Part shown: piece after piece, positions 25,769 through 34,045 of the stretch
Numbering within the stretch: position 1 is the stretch's first letter
Layout: every line of letters begins with the position of its first letter
From: Alphaproteobacteria bacterium
GTDB taxonomy: Bacteria; Myxococcota_A; UBA796; GCA-2862545
Direction of reading: 5' to 3'
Length of the DNA stretch: 64,000 nucleotides
Assembly: GCA_020632915.1 (NCBI GenBank)
Contig: JACKEP010000028.1
Location: forward strand, 13,557 to 77,556
Program-made: the position numbers and the translations under genes
The notes under the pieces: model-generated
The model's input: the letters and a program-made list of their open reading frames with translations, nothing else
What the model was told of the DNA's origin: nothing
Databases searched by the model: none

Positions 25769-27049
25769 CTACCGACCCGGCAGGATGCTCTTGCCCGCGT
25801 AGCGGGCGGCGGCGCCGAGCTCGCTCTCGATGCGGAGCAGCTGGTTGTACTTGGCGACGCGGTCGGACCGGCAGGGGGCGCCCGTCTTGATCTGGCCGGT
25901 GGCGCAGGCCACGGCGAGGTCGGCGATCGTGGTGTCCTCGGTCTCGCCGGAGCGGTGGGACATGATGCTGGTCATGCCGGCGCGGTGGGCCATGGCGACG
26001 GCCTCGAGCGTCTCGGTGAGCGTGCCGATCTGGTTGACCTTGATCAGGATGCTGTTGGCGGCGCCGTCGGAGATGCCCCGGGCGAGGCGGTCGGTGTTGG
26101 TGACGAACAGGTCGTCGCCGACCAGCTGGAGGCGGTCGCCCAGCGCGGTGGTCAGCGCGGTCCAGCCGGCCCAGTCGTCTTCGGCCAGGCCGTCCTCGAT
26201 GCTGAACAGCGGGAAGTCGTTCGCGAGGTCGGCGTAGAAGGCGACGAGCTCCTCGGACGACAGCGTGCGGCCCTCGCCGGCGAGCTGGTAGGCGCCGCCC
26301 TTGTAGAACTCGGACGCGGCCACGTCGAGCGCGAGCATGATGTCGTCGCCGAGTGTGTAGCCGGCGGCGGCGACGGCCTCGGCGATGACCTCGAGCGCGG
26401 CGCGGTTGCTGGGCAGGTTGGGGGCGAAGCCGCCCTCGTCGCCCACGGCGGTGGACAGGCCGCGGCCCTTCAGCACCGACTTGAGCGCGTGGTAGCACTC
26501 GGTGCCCATGCGCAGCGCCTCGGCGAACGACGTCGCGCCCACGGGCGCGATCATGAACTCCTGGATGTCGACGTTGTTGTCGGCGTGGGCGCCGCCGTTG
26601 AGGATGTTGAGCAGCGGCACCGGGAGCGTGCGGCCGAGCGGGCCGCCGACGTACCGGTAGAGCGGAAGGCCCGTGTACGAGGCGGCGGCGTGCGCCACGG
26701 CCAGCGAGGCGCCGAGGATGGCGTTGGCGCCGAGGCGGCCCTTGTTCGGCGTGCCGTCGAGCGCGATGAGCGTGGCGTCGATGGCGGCCTGGTCGCGCAC
26801 GTCGAGGCCGATGAGCTGGTCGGCGATGGGCCCGTTGACGTGGGCCACCGCCTTGTCGACGCCCTTGCCCAGCCACCGGGTGGTGTCGCCGTCGCGCAGC
26901 TCCACCGCCTCGTGCTCGCCGGTGGAGGCCCCCGACGGCACCGCCGCACGCCCCGTGGCGCCGCTGTCGGTGGTGACCGCCACCTCGACCGTGGGGTTGC
27001 CGCGCGAGTCGAGGATCATCCGACCCGAGACCTGGAAGATGGTGGGCAT
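25769..27049 (-). CDS. eno: Enolase
   Basis: A 426-residue glycolytic enzyme that interconverts 2-phosphoglycerate and phosphoenolpyruvate. Hallmarks include RMILDSRGNPTVEV, VPSGASTGEHEAVELRDG, the catalytic region VGDEGGFAPNL, metal ligands in LALDVAASEFY and FSIEDGLAEDDW, Lys in ILIKVNQIGTLTET, and SHRSGETEDTTIADLAV. The ATG has AGGAG upstream and length is typical. Single gene, flanked by unrelated ORFs. Confidence 0.98.
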   Translation of the reverse strand: MPTIFQVSGRMILDSRGNPTVEVAVTTDSGATGRAAVPSGASTGEHEAVELRDGDTTRWLGKGVDKAVAHVNGPIADQLIGLDVRDQAAIDATLIALDGTPNKGRLGANAILGASLAVAHAAASYTGLPLYRYVGGPLGRTLPVPLLNILNGGAHADNNVDIQEFMIAPVGATSFAEALRMGTECYHALKSVLKGRGLSTAVGDEGGFAPNLPSNRAALEVIAEAVAAAGYTLGDDIMLALDVAASEFYKGGAYQLAGEGRTLSSEELVAFYADLANDFPLFSIEDGLAEDDWAGWTALTTALGDRLQLVGDDLFVTNTDRLARGISDGAANSILIKVNQIGTLTETLEAVAMAHRAGMTSIMSHRSGETEDTTIADLAVACATGQIKTGAPCRSDRVAKYNQLLRIESELGAAARYAGKSILPGR

Positions 27050-27217
27050 GGGCACTCCTGTCGTGCGCGGGGACGGCCGCGGCGGTGGTGTGGGGCGAGC
27101 CGTTATCGGTTCGTTTCGGTCACGTCGACAGGGGTCCGAAGCCGTCGCCGGGGGCGCGGCATACCCGCAGGAGGGAAGCCGCCGACCGCCTCGGGGGTCC
27201 CCGGATCGGGAGGTCCC

Positions 27218-27949
27218 GTGCTCAGCATCTTGATCGCCACCACCGCGTGGGCCGGCACGCCGTCGTTCGACGCCACCTACGCGGACTACGCCGCCGTCCT
27301 CGACGGGGCCGTCACCGATGCCGGGGTCGACTACGACAAGCTCGCGGGACGCAAGGACCGCCTGGACCGGTTCCTCACCACGATCGCCACCGTCGACCCG
27401 AGCGGCTGGACGCGCGACGCGCAGCTCGCGTTCTGGGTCAACGCCTACAACGCGACCACGCTCGATCTGGTGCTCGACCACCTGCCGCTCACGAGCATCC
27501 GCGACCTCGACGGTGGCAACCCGTGGAAGGCCCGCACCTTCCAGGTCGGCGGCCGCACGGTCACCCTCGACCAGATGGAGCACGAGCACGCGCGCAAGCT
27601 GGCCGACGGGCGCGTCCACGCGGTGATCAACTGCGCGTCGAAGGGGTGTCCGCCGTTGCCCGCCAAGCCGCTGCGGCCCGAGGACGTCGACGCCCAGCTG
27701 GACGCGGCCGCGCGGCGGTGGGTGCGGACCAACGCGTGGGTCGCCCAGGGCAGCACGCTGGCGCTGTCGCACATCTTCGAGTGGTACGCCGACGACTTCA
27801 CCGCCTGGCGTGTGGCCGACGTGCCCGGCGCCAACCCGGCCCAGGCAGCGGGGGTGGGCTTCGTGCGCGCCTTCGGCGCCGAGCTGCCGTCGTTCACCAG
27901 CGTCGGCTGGCACCCCTACGACTGGTCGCTCAACCGCGCGTCACCGTGA
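27218..27949 (+). CDS. DUF547 family exported protein
   Basis: A 243-residue protein matching DUF547: FWVNAYNATTLDLVLDHLP, a central INCASKGCPPLPAKPL and FEWYADDF near the end. A short hydrophobic start ending ATTAWAG suggests export. GTG at 27218 has GGGAGG just upstream (GGGAGGTCCC). The biochemical role of DUF547 is not known. About 170 bases of leader separate it from divergent enolase. Confidence 0.85.
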   Translation: MLSILIATTAWAGTPSFDATYADYAAVLDGAVTDAGVDYDKLAGRKDRLDRFLTTIATVDPSGWTRDAQLAFWVNAYNATTLDLVLDHLPLTSIRDLDGGNPWKARTFQVGGRTVTLDQMEHEHARKLADGRVHAVINCASKGCPPLPAKPLRPEDVDAQLDAAARRWVRTNAWVAQGSTLALSHIFEWYADDFTAWRVADVPGANPAQAAGVGFVRAFGAELPSFTSVGWHPYDWSLNRASP

Positions 27950-28007
27950 GTCGACGGCGCCTGCCGCGCGTGCGGCGGGCGCGATAGGGCGGGCATCCAA
28001 GGTGCCC

Positions 28008-28334
28008 ATGGACTACTGCAACCCCTTCGATGCGCAGCTCGCCGCCGACGGCCCCGCCGCGGTCTTCCTGTTCGACCGGCACGACGTGCTGCGCTTCGAC
28101 GCCACGTGGACGCGTGACGCCTGGGGGCGGTCTCCCGGGCCCCACGCGCCCGGGGCCGTTTGGTTGCTGCTGCGCGACCACCTCACGGGGTTCGTGCAGC
28201 TCGTGTTCGTCACGTCACCCACGTTGGTGACGTCCTGGCCTCGGGCCGACGTGCGCGTGTTCGCCACCCACGCCGAGGCGGCCGCGGCGCGTGCTGCCTT
28301 TGGCGCCCCGCCGGTGTGCAAGGAGCCCTGGTGA
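28008..28334 (+). CDS. Small hypothetical protein, first gene of an operon
   Basis: A 108-residue soluble protein with early Cys (MDYCNPFDAQL) and late Cys (PPVCKEPW). No family recognised. The ATG follows AAGGTG. Its stop overlaps the GTG of the next gene by 4 bases, starting a run of six coupled genes to 32658. Being first in that run, it may act with the exported paralogue pair, but nothing shows how. Confidence 0.65.
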   Translation: MDYCNPFDAQLAADGPAAVFLFDRHDVLRFDATWTRDAWGRSPGPHAPGAVWLLLRDHLTGFVQLVFVTSPTLVTSWPRADVRVFATHAEAAAARAAFGAPPVCKEPW

Positions 28335-29233
28335 GGGGCCACGCTCTGGCGCTGGGGCTGTCGCTCGTCGCGGTCACGACGGCGCGCGCGCAGGAGGCGT
28401 CGGACGAGGGCACCGACGCGCCGGCCGACGCAGCCGCCCCGGCGTCCGGCGAGGACGCTGCGCCCGACGACCCGTTTCCCGGCGACCGGCCCGCCCACCC
28501 CGAGGCGGCGCCCGCCCAGGTGCGCTCCGACGTCGAGGAGGTCACCGTCTACGGGTTGCGGCAGATGCTCCAGGCGCGCGAGCAGGTGATCTCGTCCGCC
28601 GAGGAGATGGGCTACACGCGCGAGGTGCGAGGCGACGGGGTCACGATGCTGCGCCACGAGGATCCGTGGCGGGGCCAGATCTGGCTCTACGACGACGGCC
28701 GGGTCGACCTGCGGCGCAACCCGGTGCGCTTCGAGACGCCGTTCAACCCCGACAAGCCGGCCTCGTGGCTCGCGTGCGTGCTCGTGCCGCTCTGCGTGCG
28801 GCCCGGCGGGCAGCTGGTGTCCCGTCGGCGCTACCTGACCTACCAGCGCGAGGCGATGGCCGGCATCGAGGACGACGTCACCGTCTGGCACGAGAAGATC
28901 AGCGACTACGGCACCGACGCCAAGGTCGACGGGCTGCCCGACCGGTTGACGGCGCTGTGGGAGGAGGGGATCCCGCTGGAGATGGGTCCCCACCTCGACA
29001 CGGTGGCCGCGCGCAAGGCCGCGCTGTTCGCGTACTGGGACACCCGGGTCGAGAACGACTGGGGCTTTCGGGTGCGGGGTGCCGTCGAGGCGTTCCTGCG
29101 GGGCGTGGTGCAGCAGAGCGACACGCCGATCACCGAGGCCGAGCTCGCGGCGTTCAACCGCAGGCGTCAGTCGAGCCACCCGCTGTCGCTGGTGCGGCGG
29201 GTGGACGCCGACGACGCGCTGCTCGGTCCGTGA
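28331..29233 (+). CDS. Exported hypothetical protein, paralogue A
   Basis: A 300-residue protein with a signal peptide ending TTARAQ and a low-complexity Ala/Asp/Pro linker. The core begins with VEEVTVYG, like the plug-entry text of TonB-type proteins but without a barrel. It continues with TMLRHEDPWRGQIWLYDDG, VDLRRNPVRFE and YQREAMAGIEDDVTVWHE. It is a clear paralogue of the next gene, sharing these blocks nearly residue for residue. The GTG overlaps the preceding stop (GTGA) with GGAG upstream. Probably periplasmic; function unknown. Confidence 0.75.
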   Translation: MRGHALALGLSLVAVTTARAQEASDEGTDAPADAAAPASGEDAAPDDPFPGDRPAHPEAAPAQVRSDVEEVTVYGLRQMLQAREQVISSAEEMGYTREVRGDGVTMLRHEDPWRGQIWLYDDGRVDLRRNPVRFETPFNPDKPASWLACVLVPLCVRPGGQLVSRRRYLTYQREAMAGIEDDVTVWHEKISDYGTDAKVDGLPDRLTALWEEGIPLEMGPHLDTVAARKAALFAYWDTRVENDWGFRVRGAVEAFLRGVVQQSDTPITEAELAAFNRRRQSSHPLSLVRRVDADDALLGP

Positions 29234-30135
29234 GCCCTGGCGTGAGGCGCGTGCTGCTGGCGACCGCGATCAGCCTCACGGGGGGCCTGGCCCACGCCGA
29301 GCCCCCTGACGTCGCGGGCGACACCGACGCCGTCGACGGTGACACCGATGGGGACGCGTCCGAGCGTGAGGCGCCCACGGCGACCACCCGGTCGAACGTC
29401 GAGGAGATCACCGTCGTGGGCAAGGCGCGGGTCGAGCAGGCCCGCCAGCGGGTGATCGCGGACGCCGCCGACGCCGGGTACACGCGGGTGGTCCGCAAGG
29501 ACGGCCGGACGATGCTGCGCCACGAGCGGCCCTGGCGAGGTCAGATCTGGGTCTACGACGACGGCCGCGTCGACCTGCGGCGCAACCCGATCCGCTTCGA
29601 GCCGCGCAAGAACCAGGACAAGCCGACGGCGTGGTTCGCCTGCATCTGGATCCCGTACTGCCTGCAGCCGGCCGGTCAGATCGTGTCGCCGAACCGCCTG
29701 CGCACCTACCAGCGCGAGGCGATGGCCGCGATCGAGGACGACGTCACCGTGTGGCACGAGGCGCTGGCCGACGCCCAGACCCAGGCCCGCGTGGACGCGC
29801 TCCCGGACCAGCTGCTCGCGTTGTGGGAGCACGGCACGCCGCTGGAAGGCGACGGGCCGGCGCTGGAGGGTGTCGCGGCCCGCAAGGCGGCGCTGCTCGC
29901 CTTCTGGGACTCCCGCACCGACACGGTGTGGGGCGAGCGCGTCCGGCAGACCGTGGAGGCCTTCCTGCGTGGTGTCGTGCAGGCGAGCGACACCCCGCTC
30001 ACCGATGACGAGATCGCCGCGTTCAACGCGGGTCGGCACGCGCTGCACCCGCTGTCCCTGCATCGGCCGGCTCCCGCTCCCGCTCCCGCTCCCGCTCCCG
30101 CTCCAGAGCCCGAAGCCCCCGTGAGCCCGCTGTGA
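29230..30135 (+). CDS. Exported hypothetical protein, paralogue B
   Basis: A 301-residue tandem paralogue of the upstream gene: shared blocks are VEEITVVG, TMLRHERPWRGQIWVYDDG, VDLRRNPIRFE, YQREAMAAIEDDVTVWHE and VEAFLRGVVQ. Signal peptide ends GGLAHA; an Asp-Thr-rich linker follows. The C-terminus is an Ala-Pro repeat encoded by six GCTCCC units, absent from paralogue A. The GTG at 29230 overlaps the previous stop; GTG at 29242 is an alternative. The pair suggests duplication with divergence or a heteromeric complex in the periplasm. Confidence 0.75.
   Translation: MSPGVRRVLLATAISLTGGLAHAEPPDVAGDTDAVDGDTDGDASEREAPTATTRSNVEEITVVGKARVEQARQRVIADAADAGYTRVVRKDGRTMLRHERPWRGQIWVYDDGRVDLRRNPIRFEPRKNQDKPTAWFACIWIPYCLQPAGQIVSPNRLRTYQREAMAAIEDDVTVWHEALADAQTQARVDALPDQLLALWEHGTPLEGDGPALEGVAARKAALLAFWDSRTDTVWGERVRQTVEAFLRGVVQASDTPLTDDEIAAFNAGRHALHPLSLHRPAPAPAPAPAPAPEPEAPVSPL
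30070..30105 (+). repeat. GCTCCC hexamer repeat (Ala-Pro coding)
   Basis: Six tandem GCTCCC units encode an Ala-Pro run at the C-terminus of paralogue B. Such runs form stiff spacers; copy number may vary by slippage in frame. Confidence 0.85.
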
Positions 30136-31229
30136 GCCCGCCTGGGACGCGATCGTCGCGGCGTGGCCGCCTCGCCACGTCGTGCGCCGACCTCATCACG
30201 CTCGCGCGACCGCGCCTGCTGCCGTTCGTGCTCGCGCTGCCGCTCCTGGGCTTCGGCTGGGCGCACTGGGACCACGCGCTGCCCGCCACGGGGGTGGACC
30301 GCCTGCCGTGGCTCCTCGCGGCATGGACGGCGCTGCACGCCGGCACGCTCTGGCTCAACGCCGCCCTGGATCGGGACGAGGGGCCCGTGCTGCTGGGCGC
30401 GTCCGTGGCGCCGCCCCGCGGCGTGGTGGGCGTGGGCGGCCTGGCGCTCGGGGTGGCGGTCGTCCTCGGGGCCCGGGCGGCAGCCGGCGTCGGCGTCATC
30501 GCCGCGGTGTCGGCCGCCCTCGCCGTCGCCTACTCGTGGCCCGGCCGCCCGGACCGGGCGTGGAAGGGGCACCCTGTGCTGGGACCTCTGGTCAACGTGG
30601 TCGGCTACGGCGTGCTGTCGCCGTGGGCCGGCTGGTGGCTCGCCGACGTGACCGCCGGCCCCCGCACGGTGGCCGTGGAGGGCGTGGTCATGGCGGGCGT
30701 CGCGGGCTGCTACCTCGCCGCGCAGGCGTGGCAGGGCGCCGAGGATCGGGCGCGTGGCTACCGCACCCTGGTGGCCGTGGCCGGGCCTGCGGCGACGCTG
30801 CGGGGGGTGCGGCTGTGTCTGGGCGTCGCCTTCGCGCTGGCCGTCGGTCTGGCGTGCATCGGATGGTTGCCCCGCGCGCTGCTGCTGGCGCTGGCGCCGG
30901 GGTGGTGGGCGGTGGATGCCCACGTCCGGGCGTGGGCGCGGCGCGGGTCCGGGGGGGGACCGGGGGATGCCGTGCAGCTCGCCCGACGGATCGGCTGGAC
31001 CACCGTCGCCGTCGTGGTCGTCGCGACCGGTGTGTACGTGCGCGACAGCCTGCGCGGGGGACCCGTCGCCGGGCTCGCCACCGAGGGCGGTCAGCCCCCG
31101 CCCGCCGCGGTGCGTGCGCCGCCGGCCCGGCCCGGTCACGCCTCGGGCGGCTTGCACGGCGCGGCGCCGTGCCTATGCTGGAGCGGTCTGGCGTGGACCC
31201 TGTCCGCGCACACCGTGGAGCACCGATGA
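30132..31229 (+). CDS. UbiA-like prenyltransferase
   Basis: A 365-residue polytopic membrane protein resembling UbiA prenyltransferases. The first Asp-rich region reads LNAALDRDEG (family form NxxxDxxxD is shortened here). The second reads AWQGAEDRARGYRTL, like the usual D-x-x-x-D...G-x-x-TL. Several hydrophobic helices lie between and after. Such enzymes attach isoprenoid chains to aromatic or other acceptors. The GTG overlaps the preceding stop by 4 bases. The C-terminal 40 residues are not typical of the family. Substrate unknown. Confidence 0.7.
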   Translation: MSPPGTRSSRRGRLATSCADLITLARPRLLPFVLALPLLGFGWAHWDHALPATGVDRLPWLLAAWTALHAGTLWLNAALDRDEGPVLLGASVAPPRGVVGVGGLALGVAVVLGARAAAGVGVIAAVSAALAVAYSWPGRPDRAWKGHPVLGPLVNVVGYGVLSPWAGWWLADVTAGPRTVAVEGVVMAGVAGCYLAAQAWQGAEDRARGYRTLVAVAGPAATLRGVRLCLGVAFALAVGLACIGWLPRALLLALAPGWWAVDAHVRAWARRGSGGGPGDAVQLARRIGWTTVAVVVVATGVYVRDSLRGGPVAGLATEGGQPPPAAVRAPPARPGHASGGLHGAAPCLCWSGLAWTLSAHTVEHR

Positions 31230-31666
31230 CCCGCACCCTGTGGCTCGCCCTGGCGCTCGTCGCCTGCGGCAGCAGCGCACCGACCGCGTCGACCCCTGCC
31301 GCGCACGAAGCCGCCCCAGCCCACGAGGCCGCCGCCGCGCCCGCCGCCGGCACGCGCACCGACATCAGCGTCGCCAGGCTCGCCGAGCTCCGTGCTGCCG
31401 GCGACATCACGCTCGTCGACGTCCGCACCGACGCCGAGTACGCCGGCGGCCACGTGCCCGGCGCCCTGCACGTGCCGCTCGACACCCTGTCCGCCGACAA
31501 CCCCACGATCGCGGGCCTGCCGAAGGACAAGCCGGTGTACTTCATCTGCCAGTCGGGGGGCCGGTCGTCCCGTGCCGCCGACGCGATGGCCAAGGCCGGC
31601 CTCGACACCGTCAACGTCGAGGGTGGCACCGGGGGCTGGATCGCGGCCGGATACCCGGTCGAATGA
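31226..31666 (+). CDS. Rhodanese-domain lipoprotein
   Basis: A 146-residue lipoprotein (lipobox LVAC) with an Ala-rich linker and one rhodanese domain. It has TLVDVRTDAEYAGGHVPGA and the active-site loop ICQSGGRSS with Cys, ending VNVEGGTGGWIAAGYPVE. Periplasmic rhodanese domains handle sulfane sulfur or redox signals. The ATG overlaps the UbiA stop (ATGA) and has GGAG upstream; its own stop overlaps the next start. Confidence 0.9.
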   Translation: MTRTLWLALALVACGSSAPTASTPAAHEAAPAHEAAAAPAAGTRTDISVARLAELRAAGDITLVDVRTDAEYAGGHVPGALHVPLDTLSADNPTIAGLPKDKPVYFICQSGGRSSRAADAMAKAGLDTVNVEGGTGGWIAAGYPVE

Positions 31667-32658
31667 GCGATCCGCGCATCGGCTGGGTGGCCGCCGACGC
31701 CGAGCCGGAGCGCCTGACGGCGCTGCGGGAGCGTGTCGAGGTGGTCGATGTCGGGCACACGGGCGCCGCGGTCGCGGCGGCCGTCGTCGATGGCTGGTGC
31801 GTCCTCACGCCGGGCCTCGATCCCCAGGTGCTCCAGGCGATCCGCGACGGGGAGACGCCGGCGCTGTTCCTGGTCGACCCCGCCGAGGCGCGCTCGTGGC
31901 ACCGGGTGCTCAAGAAGGGCGTGCACGACGTCGCGTGGCTGCCGGCCCAGGACGGGGAGCTCAGGGCGCGGATGCTCGGGCTGCTCGCCCGCCGCGGCAC
32001 CTGGAACCACGTCTCGTCGAGCCTGTGCCGCGAGATCGCCCACGACCTGCGTGGCCCGCTCCAGGCGCTGACGTTCACCGTCGCGGCGCTGCGCAACGAC
32101 GGGGCGGTGTCGGACGCGTTCGCCGAGGACGTCGACGCCCTGCTCGAGGCGACGGACGTCGCCGACCTGATGCTCGACGGGGTGAGCAACCTCGGCCGCA
32201 CCGCGTCGCCCGTCACCGCGACCGATGCGGCGGTCGACGTGACCCAGCTCGTGCGCCACGCCGCCGAGCGCAAGGCCTACGGCGGTCGGGTCACCGTGGA
32301 GTCGGGTGAGCCGTTGGTCGTGCGCGCCAAGCCCGACGCGATCCGCAGCGCCGTGGAGGATGTCGTCCGCGTGACCTGGATCCGGGCCGCCGGCGGGCGG
32401 CGCGTGAGCGTGCAGTGCATGCGCTTCGGCGACGAGGTGGTGGTCACGGCCCAGGCCCGCGCCTACGACGCGCTGCTCGAACACCTGCCGGCGCTCATGT
32501 GGCGTGAGCGTCCGGTGCTGCTGCGACGGGATCGCGTGCCGCTGCCGCTGGCGGGGCTCGCCTACGCCCGCGAGGTGGCGCGGGCGTGCGGCGGCGACCT
32601 CTCCGCGCGCCGACAGGGGCAGGACCTGCAGGTGGAGCTGCGCCTGCCGCTCGCGTGA
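31663..32658 (+). CDS. Degenerate histidine-kinase-like protein with receiver-like N-terminus
   Basis: A 331-residue soluble protein. Residues 1-110 resemble a receiver fold but lack a clear phosphoacceptor Asp site. An H-box is intact (REIAHDLRGPLQAL). The ATP-binding region is eroded: where an N-box Asn is expected there is IRSAVEDVVRVTW, and no clear G1/G2 glycine boxes are visible. It may be a phosphotransfer partner or pseudokinase. No membrane segment and no separate response regulator nearby. It ends the six-gene operon. Confidence 0.65.
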   Translation: MSDPRIGWVAADAEPERLTALRERVEVVDVGHTGAAVAAAVVDGWCVLTPGLDPQVLQAIRDGETPALFLVDPAEARSWHRVLKKGVHDVAWLPAQDGELRARMLGLLARRGTWNHVSSSLCREIAHDLRGPLQALTFTVAALRNDGAVSDAFAEDVDALLEATDVADLMLDGVSNLGRTASPVTATDAAVDVTQLVRHAAERKAYGGRVTVESGEPLVVRAKPDAIRSAVEDVVRVTWIRAAGGRRVSVQCMRFGDEVVVTAQARAYDALLEHLPALMWRERPVLLRRDRVPLPLAGLAYAREVARACGGDLSARRQGQDLQVELRLPLA

Positions 32659-32773
32659 CCGCCGTCGGTCGGGACGTGTGCGGTAGCGTGCTACAGCCTT
32701 GGCGCCCGGGGCGTCGACCGGCCGTGGTCGACACCGGGGTCTCCCCCGCCCGCGAGCCTGGAGCCGCCGCAGG

Positions 32774-34045
32774 ATGACGCCGCTGCCCCCCGACCTGACC
32801 GCGCGGTTCCTCACGGTGCGCGCGCGCACCGAGGCGCTGCTCGAGGGCCTGCTGCTGGAGGACATGGGCCTCCAGTCCGAGCCCGACGTCAGCCCGCCGC
32901 GCTGGCACCTGGGCCACACCACGTGGTTCTTCGAGACGTTCGTGCTGCTGCCGTACCTGCGCGGCGCCGTGCCCTTCGACGCGCGGTTCGGGTTCGTGTT
33001 CAACTCCTACTACGAGGCGGAGGGGCCCCGGCAGCCCCGTGCCCGACGGGGTGACCTCTCCCGACCGGATCAGGCGACGGTGCTGGCGTGGCGCGCCGCC
33101 ACCACCGAGGCCGTCGTCGGGCTCCTGCGCGGCCTCGACGACGACGACCCCGACGCTGCGACGGTGCGTGCGCGGGTCGCGCTGGGCATCGAGCACGAGT
33201 GCCAGCACCAGGAGCTGCTGGTGATGGACACCAAGGCGAACCTGGCCGCGCAGCCGCTCCAGCCGGCGTGGCGGACTGCGGCGCCGCGGTCGCCCACCCG
33301 GGGGCCGGAGACGGCGTGGGTGGAGGTCGACGGCGGGATCGTGGCGATCGGCCACGCGGGCGGCGGCTTCTGCTTCGACAACGAGCTGCCCCGGCACGAC
33401 GTGCTCCTGGCGCCGTTCGCGCTCGCGAGCCGGTGCGTCACGGCCGGTGAATGGGCGGCGTTCCTCGACGACGGGGGCTACCGCGACCCGCGGTGGTGGC
33501 TGTCGGACGGGTGGGCGTGGGTGCAGGCGGGGGACGTGCAGGCGCCGCGCTACTGGTCGCGGGATGGCGAGGGCGGGTGGCTCGTGTACACGCCGCACGG
33601 CGTCGAGCCGGTGGCGCCGGACGATCCGGTGGTCCACGTCAGTGGCTACGAGGCGGAGGCGTTCGCGGCCTGGTCGGGGGCGCGTCTGCCCACCGAGCAC
33701 GAGTGGGAACACGCCGCGGCGGGGCGGGACCGGTCCGGGGACGGCACGTGGCTCGACGGCGACCGCTGGCACCCGGCGCCGCCCACGGCGGGGCCGGGCG
33801 TGCGCGGCATGCTCGGCACGGTGTGGGAGTGGACCCGGAGCGCCTACCTTCCCTACCCGGGCTACCGCCCCGCGCCGGGCGCCCTGGGGGAGTACAACGG
33901 CAAGTTCATGTCCGGTCAGTGGGTGCTCCGCGGCGGCTGCTGCGTGTCACCCCGCGACCACGTGCGCCGTACCTACCGCAACTTCTTCCACCCCCACCAG
34001 CGCTGGCCCTTCTGTGGGCTGCGCCTCGCCCGGGACCTCACGTGA
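32774..34045 (+). CDS. egtB: Hercynine oxygenase EgtB
   Basis: A 423-residue non-haem iron enzyme that couples hercynine to a thiol donor in ergothioneine synthesis. It has the DinB-like N-terminal domain with iron ligand His in RWHLGHTTWFFE and the pair in EHECQHQELL, and the C-terminal FGE-sulfatase domain (VTAGEWAAFLDDGGY, LPTEHEWEHAA, GTVWEWT, VLRGGCC). Length and order match EgtB. The egtD start overlaps its stop. No egtA, egtC or egtE is adjacent, as in short egtBD clusters outside Actinobacteria. Confidence 0.94.
   Translation: MTPLPPDLTARFLTVRARTEALLEGLLLEDMGLQSEPDVSPPRWHLGHTTWFFETFVLLPYLRGAVPFDARFGFVFNSYYEAEGPRQPRARRGDLSRPDQATVLAWRAATTEAVVGLLRGLDDDDPDAATVRARVALGIEHECQHQELLVMDTKANLAAQPLQPAWRTAAPRSPTRGPETAWVEVDGGIVAIGHAGGGFCFDNELPRHDVLLAPFALASRCVTAGEWAAFLDDGGYRDPRWWLSDGWAWVQAGDVQAPRYWSRDGEGGWLVYTPHGVEPVAPDDPVVHVSGYEAEAFAAWSGARLPTEHEWEHAAAGRDRSGDGTWLDGDRWHPAPPTAGPGVRGMLGTVWEWTRSAYLPYPGYRPAPGALGEYNGKFMSGQWVLRGGCCVSPRDHVRRTYRNFFHPHQRWPFCGLRLARDLT

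Noticed and set aside
28331..28620. TonB-dependent receptor, suggested by the VEEVTVYG text
   Set aside because: The protein is only 300 residues, has no plug or barrel, and the rest of the sequence does not fit.
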